Origin: Tanypteryx hageni | Lineage: Eukaryota; Arthropoda; Insecta; Odonata; Petaluridae | DNA: 64,000 nucleotides | Reading direction: 5' to 3' | Assembly: GCA_028673005.1 (NCBI GenBank) | Contig: CM054118.1 | Span: 64,847,401-64,911,400 of the forward strand | Shown here: positions 9,822-20,932 of the stretch, one piece after another | How positions within the stretch are numbered: position 1 is the stretch's first letter | Layout of the letters: each line of letters begins with the position of its first letter | Made by a program: the position numbers and the translations under genes | The notes under the pieces: generated by a model | Told to the model about the DNA's origin: nothing | The model's database searches: none | What the model saw: only the letters and a program-made list of their open reading frames with translations

Positions 9822-10212
9822 CTGCGGATAGAAAATGAGAGACGAAATTACCCGCGAGAAGAGAAGATACATCAAGCGAGTCAAATTAGCAAACTTTAAA
9901 TTCTCCTCTATTGTTACATTATTCCATTTTTAAATCGTTTTCCTTATCGCATAACCGATATTTCAATTATTTACTGCCACGTTAGTGTTCTGATACAAAA
10001 GGTGTTGTTTGAGCGCCTCTTTTTCAAAATATTAATTAAATATAGGCATTGAATTATGATATTTATCGAATATAATTGCATCCGACTATCACTGCACATG
10101 ATCACATTTATGCATCAGCCGACATTCAAAAGTCGCTAATAGAATGTTTTTTTGCCTTAATTAATGAAACATTATGAGTAGGTGTTAGCTCTGTCTCAAG
10201 CGTGTAGCTCAC

Positions 10213-10322
10213 CCGAATGACGAGTGTTACCGGTTGGTGCAGATGACCTCTCGGGATTCTTTCCTTGATCGTCACTCGCCCCGTTGACCTTCCTATTTCG
10301 AAGGGACCGTATTCCGATGACC
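10213..10322 (-). CDS. Cadherin exon I (EC3)
   Basis: 110 bp; two bases complete the Gly codon from exon H, then 36 codons, leaving in phase 0. Acceptor CCTTTTCAG, donor GTGAGCTAC. It encodes residues 270-306 (FEIGRSTGRVTIKERIPRG..VTLVIR). The usual LDxE of this position is replaced by a basic IPRG stretch, so this calcium ligand is missing in EC3. The intron to exon H is only 249 bp. Confidence 0.88.
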
Positions 10323-10571
10323 CTGAAAAGGAATTGGAGTTAATTATTGTATTATTTTAATTGATATATTTACGCTAAAATATCTCGCATGAGGAAAAGA
10401 GAGCGAGAGAGTTCCAAATTGGAGTGTATGGATTTTGGCTGAGGCCTTTCTGAACTGAATAATTACATTACATAAATAAGGCATCATTCAATAGATACGC
10501 AGCGCAATCAGGTCGAAATCATTGAATATGTTAATGTAATAAAAGGGTTGATACAAATTTGCGTGGCTCAC

Positions 10572-10662
10572 CGGAATCGAAGGAGTAGAGGATTGGAGCG
10601 TTGATACCCACGTCTTGGTCGAATGCTGATATCTCCTGCGGAAGGACTTCTAGCCGCGTCCC
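10572..10662 (-). CDS. Cadherin exon H (EC3)
   Basis: 91 bp, enters phase 0 and leaves after one base of a Gly codon; acceptor CATTACACAG, donor GTGAGCCAC. It encodes residues 240-269 (GTRLEVLPQEISAFDQDVG..ILYSFDS). DQD provides the DxD calcium ligands of EC3. The acidic stretch before it (PEGEDVEE in exon G) and this segment recall the EC3 start of protocadherin-15. Confidence 0.88.
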
Positions 10663-11440
10663 CTGTGTAATGGAAAGCAATCAATTAACGAGAGAAATTG
10701 TCATCGGCCGTAGAGGAAGTTCGATATTTTTTGCGCCGAAAACCAATTGTTTTTTACATCCGCTTCGTGTTGCGTTTCGATTCCAGTATGAAACGGCCAG
10801 AAATGCAAAAAATGCTCTCAGTGCTGTTGCAGATCTGAATCGATGAACAATATAATTTTTATTTATTTCTCAAATTGAAGATTGTAAAATGTGACTTACA
10901 TCCATATACTATTATATATATATGGAGTTATAATTTTGACATACGGCGAATTTAAGGATGACTGATATTATTTGAGTTGTCAACGTTAAAAAGAAACAAC
11001 AAATTTCGTCATGTCAGTGTACTTATATGCTTAAAGCTAAAGAAACATTTTTAGAAAAGCTTTACATATTGTCTCATCCTTCTATTTTCAATATCACTTT
11101 CAAAGACGTTAAATAGATAATAAGAGTTTTCTTGAAACTATTCTAAACTTTCTTCTAGTTAAATTTTTATGTACCTCTGAGAACCACACTTAAAATTTAT
11201 CTTTTCTCGAGAATATAATCAACTTAATTCACCCATTGGTTACATCTTTGAGTTAAATATTTCAGATTTTATATCGAATATTTACCTAAGCAACTACTTA
11301 AAGAAAACTTCAATAATCAAAGGAAGACATGGATTTTCTACGTTAAAAATATCATGTGTGTTCCAAACGATTCGTTGCTTAAAAGCTTCGAGTATTCTGA
11401 ATGCCCGTGCTTAGGGTGCTTCGGGTCCTCCTTCGCTCAC
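10663..11440. other. Intron between exons G and H, nothing recognised
   Basis: AT-rich, with no element ends or ORFs supported. Confidence 0.4.
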
Positions 11441-11572
11441 CTCTTCCACGTCTTCTCCTTCTGGAAGCGTCGCCAGGTACCTGTCGTCCATAAAACGTGG
11501 GTTCTGGTCGTCTGCGTCTATTATGTTCACTGTTAAAGTGGTGTCCGAGTATCGAGGAGGTACGCCTTGGTC
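11441..11572 (-). CDS. Cadherin exon G (EC2/EC3 junction)
   Basis: 132 bp, phase 0 to 0; acceptor TTTTTCAAAAG, donor GTGAGCGAA. It encodes residues 196-239: DQGVPPRYSDTTLTVNI, the DxxD(Q/N)NPRF linker motif (DADDQNPRF, a variant of DxNDNxP), then the first strand of EC3, including PEGEDVEE. Confidence 0.92.
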
Positions 11573-11605
11573 CTTTTGAAAAAAGAAAGGCAATTTGTAG
11601 TTTTT

Positions 11606-12640
11606 AGTGCTTTTCGTCAATGCTGAAAAGCACTATTATCTTCGTGATGTCCGTCCGTCCGTACGCATATATCAGGGAAGAATTGGCTGAACCGATTTCA
11701 ACCAAATTTGGTACATAAAATATTCACATAAATTAATGACCAAAGTGACATATTTGGACCGCATCGACTATGCAGGGGTGCCACAATTACGAAGTTAAAC
11801 CTTTCGATAACTATGAATTTGGAAGGAATTGGCTGAACCGATTCCAATGAAGTTTTCTAGGAAGGAAGCGTGTAACATAAAAAAACAAAATCAAGATATA
11901 TAGTATAGATATAGAAAGCAGAGCTGCCACAATAAAAGAAATAAAACATTATTTTTACACATTTGTGTTGAAATGTCTGCATCACTTTGAACCAAATTAT
12001 AATATTTATAATGTACAAATATATAGAAAACCACAATAGCATATTTAAACTGAATCAGCCAAACAGGGATGCCACAATTACAAATTAAATTCTTTCGGTA
12101 ATTAAGGATTTGGAAGGAATTGGCAGAACGGATTTCAATTACATTTTGTATGTAATATTTATACAACATACCATAATGAAATAAAGATGTTTAAATCTGA
12201 GCTAAAGGGTAGGGCTACCACAGTATAAAGTAAAATAATATTTCTTTTACACGTAATTCTGGAGAACTGACGGCATGATTTTAGCCAAATATGATGTATA
12301 TAATCTTTATATAAATAAATAACAAAATTATTATATTCAAACTGAGTCGACTAAACAGGGCTACCATAATATCAAAGTTAGAATTTGTCTGTAACTATTA
12401 ATTTCGAAGGTATTGGCTGAACGGATTTCAAAGAAATTTCGTTCGTAGTATAGTAGTATAGAATGACAAAACGAAAATGAACATGTTTAAAACGGATCTA
12501 AAAAGCAGGGTTGCCACAATATAAGGAAAAATAATTTTCTGATTTCAAATCAAATATATTAGTATACGATACTACTACGGCGAATTTAACAAAAAGCACT
12601 TCTGTGCCACGGGAAACCCGCGTACATCCCTACTTGTTTG
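11606..12640. mobile_element. Element with internal tandem repeats, copy 1 (Helitron/DINE-like?)
   Basis: It begins near GCTGAAAAGCACTATTATC followed by GTCCGTCCGTCCG and ends near GGGAAACCCGCGTACATCCC. Inside, a motif of the type GGAATTGGCTGAACCGATT plus GCAGGG(G/T)TGCCACAAT recurs about every 150-300 bp. A second, interrupted copy is at 57857-58765. A hairpin AGTGCTTTTC/GAAAAGCACT marks the left border. No target duplication was found, which would fit a Helitron-type element, but the class is unproven. Confidence 0.55.
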
Positions 12641-12906
12641 TATTTTTCTCGTTTCTTTGACACTTTCAGCGCACCCGTAATAATGCCGATTTTTGTTCGA
12701 GGTAATGCCTCCATTACGCACGATAGCTGGACATGAATTGAATCGAATCCTCGACTCACCAAGGTGTAAGTTCTCGAGTCATAATGACTCGGGAGTCAAG
12801 ACTCGGTTCGACTCGACTCTTGCTCTGTAGCGACACCATAATTGTTGTTTCCTTTGACTTGAGACTGATACTCAATTGGAATTGACTAATTCTTTTCGAG
12901 ACTTAC

Positions 12907-13008
12907 CTGTGCCCTTAGCGTCAGAGTGAAGTTGTTGAGAGCCTCGTAATCCAGCGGTCGCCTTAACACCAGGGTCCCTTCCAAGGCATTCACGAATACA
13001 AAGAAATC
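12907..13008 (-). CDS. Cadherin exon F (EC2, LDYE)
   Basis: 102 bp, phase 0 to 0; acceptor TTCCACCCGCAG, donor GTAAGTCTC. It encodes residues 162-195 with DFFVFVNALEG..LVLRRPLDYE, the glycine turn and LDxE calcium motif of EC2. Confidence 0.9.
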
Positions 13009-15281
13009 CTGCGGGTGGAACGGAAATTCGGTTACGATCATGAAGTATAAAGGGAACAAAGATTCTAAAACAGATTTCATTGGATCAAAACTCGAAGGTA
13101 TATTTGGGCATCTTCAGTGCGTGTCTTTTAATAGATGAAACGATGTCATATTTTAATTGTCAAAACGGCAGTTTCAACTATGTTCGCTATCCAATCCACC
13201 ATACTTTCGAAACAATCTCTCTTTTAAAAAAACGTCATCCAGCGAGTGCTAGGAATTCCAGAGACAGCTTGCGATATTTTGCATACACAAAACAATTCTT
13301 CAGCGGATTATTTTCGTGCATCGTCATCGGTATTCATTTGCCGGCTTTAATTATTTATTCGGCAATTATTAATGCTTATACGTTGGTAAGGAAGTCTTTT
13401 TAGGTTTGGTGGTGTTATTTGAGCGTGCTTTCGTCTTTGAATTAAAAAATTCGAATACGATGTAAATCGGTCATTTATAGTAATCATTTATGATGTTATT
13501 AAGTCATGCACTGTCATGTCTCGCTTCATTTCCAATTTACAGATTTTTCAACGCGCACTGACCCGAAATCAATTGAGAACGAAAGACGAAGCAAAAGTGG
13601 AATTGGAAAAATTTTTGCTGGAAATTCGTGCTCGATTGATCTATAACATTTTCTTTTTAATTTTAATTACTTAAAAAATTTATTTTTTTATTTTATTACT
13701 GAAGCGTGTTCTTTATTCTCACGTTATGGTCGTTTTTTGCTGGTATTTCACTAAAGTAATCAATTAACAAGCACGTAGAGGAATTGAAACGCATTTTATG
13801 AAAGTGTTTTTCGCGGTTTTTAACGAATCAACTTTTTCCCAGTCTTGACTATATCAGTTAAGGAGAGTTTGTTCAAGTTAAGGAGAGATGTGAAGATACA
13901 TAGGTTCCGCGCATCTCTTTAAATGGGACTGCCCACAAATCTAATTATTTTTTTAACCATCTTCGACAGTTAATATACGCTTTAAGTGTGGGTATGCCGC
14001 TTACCTCAATGGACACCCTTCGACGTCCAAATTCCGTAAATACGGGCTGAGCAGCGTGTTAGGGAAGAGAGGGACATTCGATTAAAATGGAAGCGTTATA
14101 CGCAACGGCAATATCGCCGCCTTTCTCTCTCTCTCTGTTCCACTCTATATTACTTCTAAAATCTTCCGTTCCTTTCTTGCATAATAACAACTCTTTTTTA
14201 AAATATTTATTAATTTTAATAGTAACACGATTTTTTTTATCTACAAAGTTGCCATCCTCAGTGGTTCTCATTAAATTCAACGATTGAAACCGAAGACCGT
14301 TGTTTAGTGGTCGGAATTCAAACAAGGCGTAATTTAAAGTTTTTTTCGAGGGAAGGGCTTATCAAAATAATTTATTTGGACCAATTAAATGGCAAAAACT
14401 GTTCTTTGATCTTTAAAGAAGAAGTGTTGGAGGAATAGGAAATGATTAACTTCAGATCTAGGTTTTCCTAAATTATCGATGAAATTTTTTATGACTCCGA
14501 AAGAAGGATCATTTAATGAAAGTATGTGCTGCGTTAATGTGATGACATCTCGATTAATGGGAGAAATAAATAGGAATAATGCATGCAAGTAGCGTAGCAT
14601 ATTACAGGCGCGTTTCTTGCGATATTTTTCCATTGAGGTGGCTACCATGATAGGACGGTAGATACTGTTAAAATTCGGTATAATTTCACTAGTATTTTAA
14701 ATGCTTTTTATATCGGACACAACGAAATACTGTTAGAGGGTTAATTATTTGAAATTTCAAGTTTTATTTCCTTGTTCGAGTGATATGACTAGTATACCCT
14801 TTTTAACTCATATTTCAACACAATAGTCAAATATACCACGTTCAATTGAATGCACGCATAAGATACACATGCGCAATAGATAATATTTTATGACTGCATA
14901 CTGTCAAATAGTAAGTAGCGTATCAAAAAGCCTTTACGGTAAAAAAATCCTTCTTTTGTTTTGCTCTACGTTTTATGAATTTGCACTTTCCTTGGGCGAA
15001 TATTTTACGATTCAAAGCAAAAAGTTCATTTTTTGCTTCCAGTGAAATAGCATCTCCGGTAGGATGGTTTGACCAGCGTGTGTCGCTTTCACGTTATACT
15101 TTGATATAAATTTTAAACACAAAATTTCACCGTAATCCGCCCAGCGGTTAGGCCCCCATTATATGGGAAGTGACGGAAAAGCAAATGTAACAGGCGCTTT
15201 TTTCCGCAAACAAAAGAAAGGCGCCTAAAGTGTTACGTTGCTGAAAGGTGATGACTTGAAAGAGTTTTGCACTCGTCTTAC
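13009..15281. other. Intron between exons E and F, nothing recognised
   Basis: 2.3 kb, AT-rich. A 107-codon plus-strand ORF at 13080-13403 has no recognisable motif and is treated as chance. No element ends seen. Confidence 0.4.
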
Positions 15282-15389
15282 CGAATTGGGTCCGTGCAGC
15301 ACGGAGTAGTGCACCGTGGAGAAAGGTCCCGGTTGGTCTGCGTCGATGGCCCTCACGCCCTGAAGGACCCGCGTGCCAACAACTGTCAC
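15282..15389 (-). CDS. Cadherin exon E (EC2)
   Basis: 108 bp, phase 0 to 0; acceptor CTTCTTCCGAAG, donor GTAAGACGA. It encodes residues 126-161. The GTRVLQGVRAIDADQ segment carries the DxD calcium ligands of EC2, followed by the HYSVLHGPNS strand. It joins exon D in frame to give an uninterrupted EC2 first half. Confidence 0.9.
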
Positions 15390-17040
15390 CTTCGGAAGAA
15401 GAGGCAAAAAAGCGAATCGTGAGAAGGCGATAAAAATACGCTGATCGATCCCAATTTTTTGTTTTTAAGGAACCGATATTTTTGCAGGTTGTCAGGTGGT
15501 TTGCAAACATGCTGCTGCTTATTATCGTAAAAATGACGACTTGATGTCGTTCGTATTGCTGCCAAACTTCAAGCGAAACATCCGTTTACTCCTCATAAAA
15601 TATTTACCCGTTAATACCAAATCTATCGATTTATCCTGTATGATGAGTTAGGACCGGAGAGGATGGCGGCCGTTACCGCAATAAATGAACAATATTTACC
15701 CGCCGAAGTAATGAGGACAATTTTTAAATGCATCATAATAGAAGCGGAACATTTTCTTACTTAGAGTGTCCGAAAAAATCACGTTTTTTGATGGCTTCGT
15801 CTTAAAAAATAATGCAAAAGTTTTGATATTTAACCGGAAGCGTTATATACATAATAAAAATAGCTTACTTGCCTCCTTTGGTAGACGCTCTGTAAAAGAT
15901 AACACTACTTTTAATATGCCTTAAATTTTGAGTATGTAAATAATGTAAACATCTTGAGTGAATAGAATTTTAATAACAGTTTTTATTTGTCATTTACTGC
16001 GATGAAACCTTTTTTAACATGATTTAAAATTCGTGAGAGATAAACAGTATTGGTCTGTGAACCATTTTTCAAATTTAATCCATAGTTAAATGTGTTTATT
16101 GCTGTCTTATAGGAATTAAAATTGGTAAAAAAGATATGACGAATAGTTCTATTGTTACTGAAATTTTGAGTAAATGGTATCTATTATCACCTTGTTATCA
16201 ATGTCTGTTGAATTATTTTTGTATGGTATTACTATTTCGCTGACATTATGAGTTTAGTTGCTACGGTTTTGTTTTTAACCAAATGCAAAAACCCAAAAAT
16301 TTTATTTTAGTAAGTTAATTAATTTGCACGTGAATTGCATTTAAATACCAGCGTAGTTTTTGGAATTGACCTCATTTTTACCATTAAATCGATAATTACA
16401 TGTTCGTCACCTATTTGGAAGACAGGCCTTCCTCTTTTTATCCGGATCGTTTTCCCCGTCAGAACAAATAATGGATGGAATGGAAGAGAGAAAAGAATAT
16501 TAAAATTGAGAGAGGGAAGGAATGAGGTCAAAACTGAAGATTTCACGATAAAATCAAAACACAAAAATTCTGGACCTTCCATGTTCCCAAATATTTTATT
16601 GGGAATTCCTGGAAACCATTAAAAGTAATAAAATACGATATTGTTCTGGAAAGAAATAAACCTTACATCGAATTCAAATGTAACACATTCCGGTTGAAAT
16701 TTATATCAATAGAAAATTGTAGTTAATTATAATTAATAATAACAAACATGTATTAATGAAAACAATTACAGGAACGAATATGACACGATAATTTATTGTA
16801 TTCATAAATTATCTTCCTATAATAATTATTTTCCACAATCTGAGCAGAAGTTTAAGGATATCAGAATATAATTAAATCCTTATTCTATTGGTCATTCTGT
16901 CCGTAACGCTCAATATCTCAGCCGTTTCTTCATCCAGTTCAACCAAATTTGTGGGATAGCTATAATCACGCACCAATAGCGAATAACATAAGAAACTTTC
17001 ATGAAAGGTCCCGATATCAACCGATGTGGTATAGAAATAT
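15390..17040. other. Intron sequence, nothing recognised
   Basis: AT-rich part of the intron between exons D and E. No supported feature. Confidence 0.4.
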
Positions 17041-17067
17041 CACATTTGATAAGGAGAAAAAATCCTG

Positions 17068-17139
17068 TACTTGACCGGAAAACGAACCCGGGTCCCCCAC
17101 TTGCCGGGTAGGTGCTTTAACCAACTAAGCTATCAAGCC
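17068..17139 (-). tRNA. tRNA-like sequence with loop triplet GGC (probable SINE head or pseudogene)
   Basis: 72 bases fold into a full cloverleaf: a 7-bp acceptor stem with one mismatch, a D arm containing the A box TAGCTTAGTTGG, the anticodon arm CCTAC-CCGGCAA-GTGGG, a 4-base variable loop and a T arm with a near-perfect B box GGTTCGTTTTCC. The triplet at the anticodon position is GGC (Ala), which I recall as essentially unused in eukaryotic tRNAs, and position 3:70 is not G:U. A T run follows. The position inside a coding-gene intron and similar loops at 20108, 20318 and 38896 point to a repeat rather than a working gene. Confidence 0.4.
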
Positions 17140-17281
17140 AGCATGATTCTCCGTTCTCGAATTGGAGTATTTACGGTGAGAAAGGGCTAGCTAAGTAGTA
17201 AACAACCACTAAACGTCCTCACAGAGGCATCGCGGAAAATACCCTTACTTTATCTCAAGAAAGTGACATAGCTTTCAAATA

Positions 17282-17448
17282 ACAAGATGGAAAGTTGAGG
17301 AGATGGCTTCTTATGCATGTTCGCATAAAGCTTCAACAGAAATTTCCCTGTCAACTAGAGAATTTTTTCTCCTTCTCAAATGTCAAATTTCTGTTGAAGC
17401 TTAATGCGAACATGCATAAGAAGTCATCTTCTCAACTTTCCATCTTGT
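17282..17448. repeat. Foldback with 64-bp arms
   Basis: Arms 17282-17345 and 17385-17448 are near-perfect reverse complements (CAAGATGGAAAGTTGA / TCAACTTTCCATCTTG) around a 39-base loop. It lies 140 bp from the tRNA-like sequence. No coding content. Confidence 0.85.
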
Positions 17449-17935
17449 CAATGTGGTATAATTTGTTTTTTATATTGTTTGATTACAAAGCCCGTTTTAA
17501 ACGGACTAATTCATCTAGTAGTCTGTAAAATCTTAAAACAAATTAAAAGTGCAATCATTATACATAATTTTCATTAAAAATCGACAAAAGTAAGTCACAG
17601 AAAAACATTAAATTTGATTACCACATGATTTACATCGCAATTAGAAAATTTCCCTTAGCAAATGGTACACATTAGGCATTGTATGAAATATTTCTCGCGT
17701 CATTATTTTCTGCAACCAATTCATCCAAAACCACTCCGATAGAATTGATAATTAAACTGCGGTAGTAGGACTATGGAGAGGAAGGTGGCAGGGGATCACG
17801 GGAACGCGTAGCTGCGGGGCGGGGTGGGCGGGTCGAAGGAAAACAGAGACATTGAAAGATAAATCGTTCATTTTTTCCATATTCGGGAACGCGTTCGCTT
17901 GGTTGGAGCTCCTTGGGCATTTCTCCGTCTCTCAC
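17449..17935. other. Intron sequence, nothing recognised
   Basis: AT-rich, ending in a GC-rich stretch next to exon D that contains a G-rich GGGGCGGGGTGGGCGGG run at about 17816. Confidence 0.35.
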
Positions 17936-18028
17936 CTCGGAGATGTTCAGCACGTAGGGGGAGCTCACGAATACGGGGGCGTTGTCGTTGGCGTCAGTCA
18001 CTCGGATGTTCACGGGAATCACGAAACC
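17936..18028 (-). CDS. Cadherin exon D (EC1/EC2 junction)
   Basis: 93 bp, phase 0 to 0; acceptor ACATCACGCAG, donor GTGAGAGAC. It encodes residues 95-125, containing the canonical inter-domain calcium motif DANDNAPVF and the first strand of EC2 (PYVLNISE). This is the most diagnostic cadherin exon in the window. Confidence 0.92.
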
Positions 18029-18134
18029 CTGCGTGATGTAAGAAATAATAGGTCAGACGAAAGAAGAAAGCAAAATAAGAGTGAGGGAAAAGAGAAAAGG
18101 AGAAAGGGAAAGAAGTAAGGGTGAGGAAAAGGGC

Positions 18135-18187
18135 GGAAATGGAGATGGACGGAGAGAGGGAGGGAGGGAGGGAGGAAGGAAGGAAGA
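18135..18187. repeat. Purine-rich (GGGA/GGAA)n tract
   Basis: Low-complexity GAGGGAGG/GGAAGGAA repeats close to the exon D acceptor, on its upstream (intron) side. Confidence 0.8.
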
Positions 18188-20077
18188 TTATTTAACATTT
18201 TCGCTTAAGATCACGATCTTCTACTTTTATTAAAATAAAAATTTTCAAGAATCATTTGCCAATAGACTTGAAAGAGCACTATTTATATATTAAAATAAAT
18301 TTAGATAAAATAAAATTGAAATCTACCGTAGACTGTGGCTCTTGTTGAAATATTAAAGATTGAGGATTAAGATTTTGATCAAGTAATTGTGCCTTGATTG
18401 GTTAAAGTAATGGCTAAACATTTGCGAGAGGTATCAATTTGTAACCAGATGAGTTTCCTTCGTTTGTCTGAATGTGTTAGCATATTCAGTAAAATTTCAC
18501 CATCTGAAACCAGCCCTACACTTCAAACCTAATTTTTTGAACAACGTCATCATAATAATCGCTCAATTTCCCATTCAAGTCTATGCTACGATTTTAAAAA
18601 TGTGAATGGCTCAGTCATTGCAATTCCCCGAAATAATAAGTCTGTTAATATTTCAATTTAAGTATTATTTTATCCTAGATGCCATTTACTATTTTTTTAA
18701 TCGGTATATTTTGAACCTGAACTATTTGTACATAGGTACCAGATCCTATAGACATTATTCTTATTATTATCTTCGCCATTTCTCTCTTGCCTTACCTCTA
18801 TTATTCTCCCCGTTTTAATCTGAATCTCTTTTGTTTTCCTGCCTTCATAAAAGTCTGTCTATCTTGACAATGTACCGAGTACCTTTTTTCTCCATAGCTT
18901 GTCTACTTTATGTGGCTATTCGTAATTCTAAAACTATCTTGCACACTGCTTTCTTTAGAATTGAATTTTACACATGCCCATGTTTTTAGCTTTCGAAGTG
19001 TATCCTTGATGTTTCTTAAATTGTGTTTTTGTACCATTTCTTTTAATGTGCTCATAGTTTCAAATTGTCCACTTACTAGAATTGAAATAGTTACTGAACC
19101 AAAGATTCTAGGCAGATCAAATTTTTTTGAGTTATTTGGCACAGATGTGCTATTTGTTAGTATATGAGTTGATTTGCTTTCGGTATATCTTTGTTCTTTC
19201 GTCTTACAATTTCTGATATTGGAGTTGTTTCATGAAAATTTCGCAACATATTATAGTTAAGCCTTTTATTGAATTAAGCAACTATTTTCCAATTATAAAT
19301 TTTTAAACTTAAAGTTAATAAATAACTAAAATGCGTTCAACGTATTCGTTTTTACGATCAAATTATATAAATTATATAAATGTATAACCCATCACTTCTC
19401 TTCATTCCATGCCGATCAATATATCCAATGCTTTATTTACTTCGTCTCCGTGATCAATATCTAACGGTTTGATTTAGCGGATCTGCCGAATAAAGAGTGA
19501 CTTGAAAACCTCTCATTTGAAGATAATTAATAGGGTACCCTTAAGAATTCTTTCTCTGTTTACATTTTGAGTATTCATGGTAATAGAAAACTGCTTCATT
19601 AGACTTCATCATCTCCTAGTTGGCACTAAATAAGTACATCTTTAAGAGTCTTCTTATTGAATTTCTTTTTAAGAATTCAGAGTTCTTTGACATAATTCCC
19701 ATTTATTATTTTTATTTTCCACTTAAATATGCGAACTATTCTTACAATATTCCTTATATATATGTTGAAGTATTAATAATGGAATACGTATAAAAAATGT
19801 TTTTTAAATTAAATATCAAACCAGCTGTTTCATCGGATTAATTCGGCGCCCGTTCTAGAAAGGTTGAAAGGCAGTTAATATCGCTTAATTTTTTTTCTCG
19901 CTGTCGGTTTTGTGCAATCTTAATTTTCTTCATATCATACACCAGGAGCGGATTGGCACCTTCCGGTGCAATCATCTGCTGAAACATATATTAATTTTTA
20001 TCAATTAGTCATTCTTTTCCATTGGTGGAATAAAGTGATCCGAAGATCCTATGCAGACATGCATAAGCTGTAAAGTT
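18188..20077. other. Intron sequence, nothing recognised
   Basis: 1.9 kb of AT-rich sequence in the intron between exons C and D. No ORF or repeat border supported. Confidence 0.4.
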
Positions 20078-20107
20078 GGGAATAATTTTGAAACGAGAAA
20101 AAAGTCT

Positions 20108-20177
20108 GCTGTGACCGGGAATCGAACTCGGGTCTTCCACTTGCCGGGCGGATATTCTACCATTGAACTATCGTAGC
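20108..20177 (-). tRNA. tRNA-like module, left arm of the foldback
   Basis: The cloverleaf can be drawn with D arm GTTCAATGGTAGAAT, anticodon arm TCCGC-CCGGCAA-GTGGA and T arm CCGAG-TTCGATT-CCCGG. The acceptor stem has two mismatches. The body resembles tRNA-Gly, but the anticodon position reads GGC. Probably a repeat component. Confidence 0.35.
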
Positions 20178-20317
20178 AGATCATTTTTCTCGTTTCTGAA
20201 CGCGGATGTTTTCTTGGTTGGGACGGAACTAGCCAAGCTAGTTGGGTTTGATACTAGCTTGGCTAGTTCCGTCCCAACCAAGAAAACATCCGCGTTCAGA
20301 AACGAGAAAAATGATCT

Positions 20318-20387
20318 GCTACGATAGTTCAATGGTAGAATATCCGCCCGGCAAGTGGAAGACCCGGGTTCGATTCCCGGTCATAGC
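20318..20387 (+). tRNA. tRNA-like module, right arm of the foldback
   Basis: A better-preserved partner of the left arm: acceptor GCTACGA/TCATAGC with one mismatch, perfect T arm CCGGG-TTCGATT-CCCGG with B box GGTTCGATTCC, same loop CCGGCAA. A T6 stretch follows within ten bases and could stop RNA polymerase III. It is inferred to be part of a mobile or foldback repeat, not a decoding tRNA. Confidence 0.4.
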
Positions 20388-20417
20388 AGACTTTTTTCTC
20401 GTTTCAAAATTATTCCC

Positions 20418-20930
20418 ATTCTTTTTCCATGATAAAATGTTCTCTCCATTATATTACTTGATTTACAATAAGATTTGATCCACTCTCCGCTAACAGTGTG
20501 ATGGGAGGGAGCTGACCGCGCGTTATTCACAAATTACACGGTCGTTTTCTACCTCTCAGTCCGCCCCTGCCACACACTACTACTCTTTCATGTAATACAG
20601 AATAATAATGCGAAATCTCTTAATTTTATTTACTAAAATTTACGTACTTAATATCTAATTCCTTTTAGAACTGATATATAACTTTTCCATCCTATTCGAT
20701 ATATCGGTCTCATTAACAAAAAAGTATACTCATTTCTTGCTCCCACCATATTATTGATCCATAAGTACTTTTGAAGATTGTATTTTTTACTTACACGCTA
20801 GACTATAAATATAATTGCATTATATCCGCTACCACTTTCGTAACTACTAAGCGGACAATCTTGAACCACGTTGACACTTTCACTCTTCTGCCTATAAGAA
20901 AATATTTAAGTTTCTACACGGCTAATTATA
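20418..20930. other. Intron sequence, nothing recognised
   Basis: AT-rich; no supported feature. Confidence 0.4.
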
Positions 20931-20932
20931 AC

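Larger units (their letters stand above)
20078..20417. repeat. 340-bp palindrome carrying two tRNA-like modules head to head
   Basis: Arms 20078-20242 and 20253-20417 are almost perfect reverse complements with a 10-base spacer. Each arm contains a tRNA-like sequence (20108-20177 minus; 20318-20387 plus) and a further 55-bp tail ending in AACTAGCCAAGCTAG. The arms differ at a few positions, for example CCCGAG versus CCCGGG in the T arm, so they have diverged slightly since formation. Confidence 0.92.

Noticed and set aside
9387..9899. 170-codon plus-strand ORF
   Set aside because: It overlaps cadherin exon J on the opposite strand; it is open only because of the exon's GC-rich codon use.
13080..13403. 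107-codon plus-strand ORF adjoining exon F
   Set aside because: AT-rich, no motif, starts immediately beside intron sequence of the opposite-strand gene.
17068..17139. A functional nuclear tRNA-Ala gene
   Set aside because: Anticodon GGC is not normally used in eukaryotes, the Ala identity pair is absent, and related loops occur in foldback repeats nearby.
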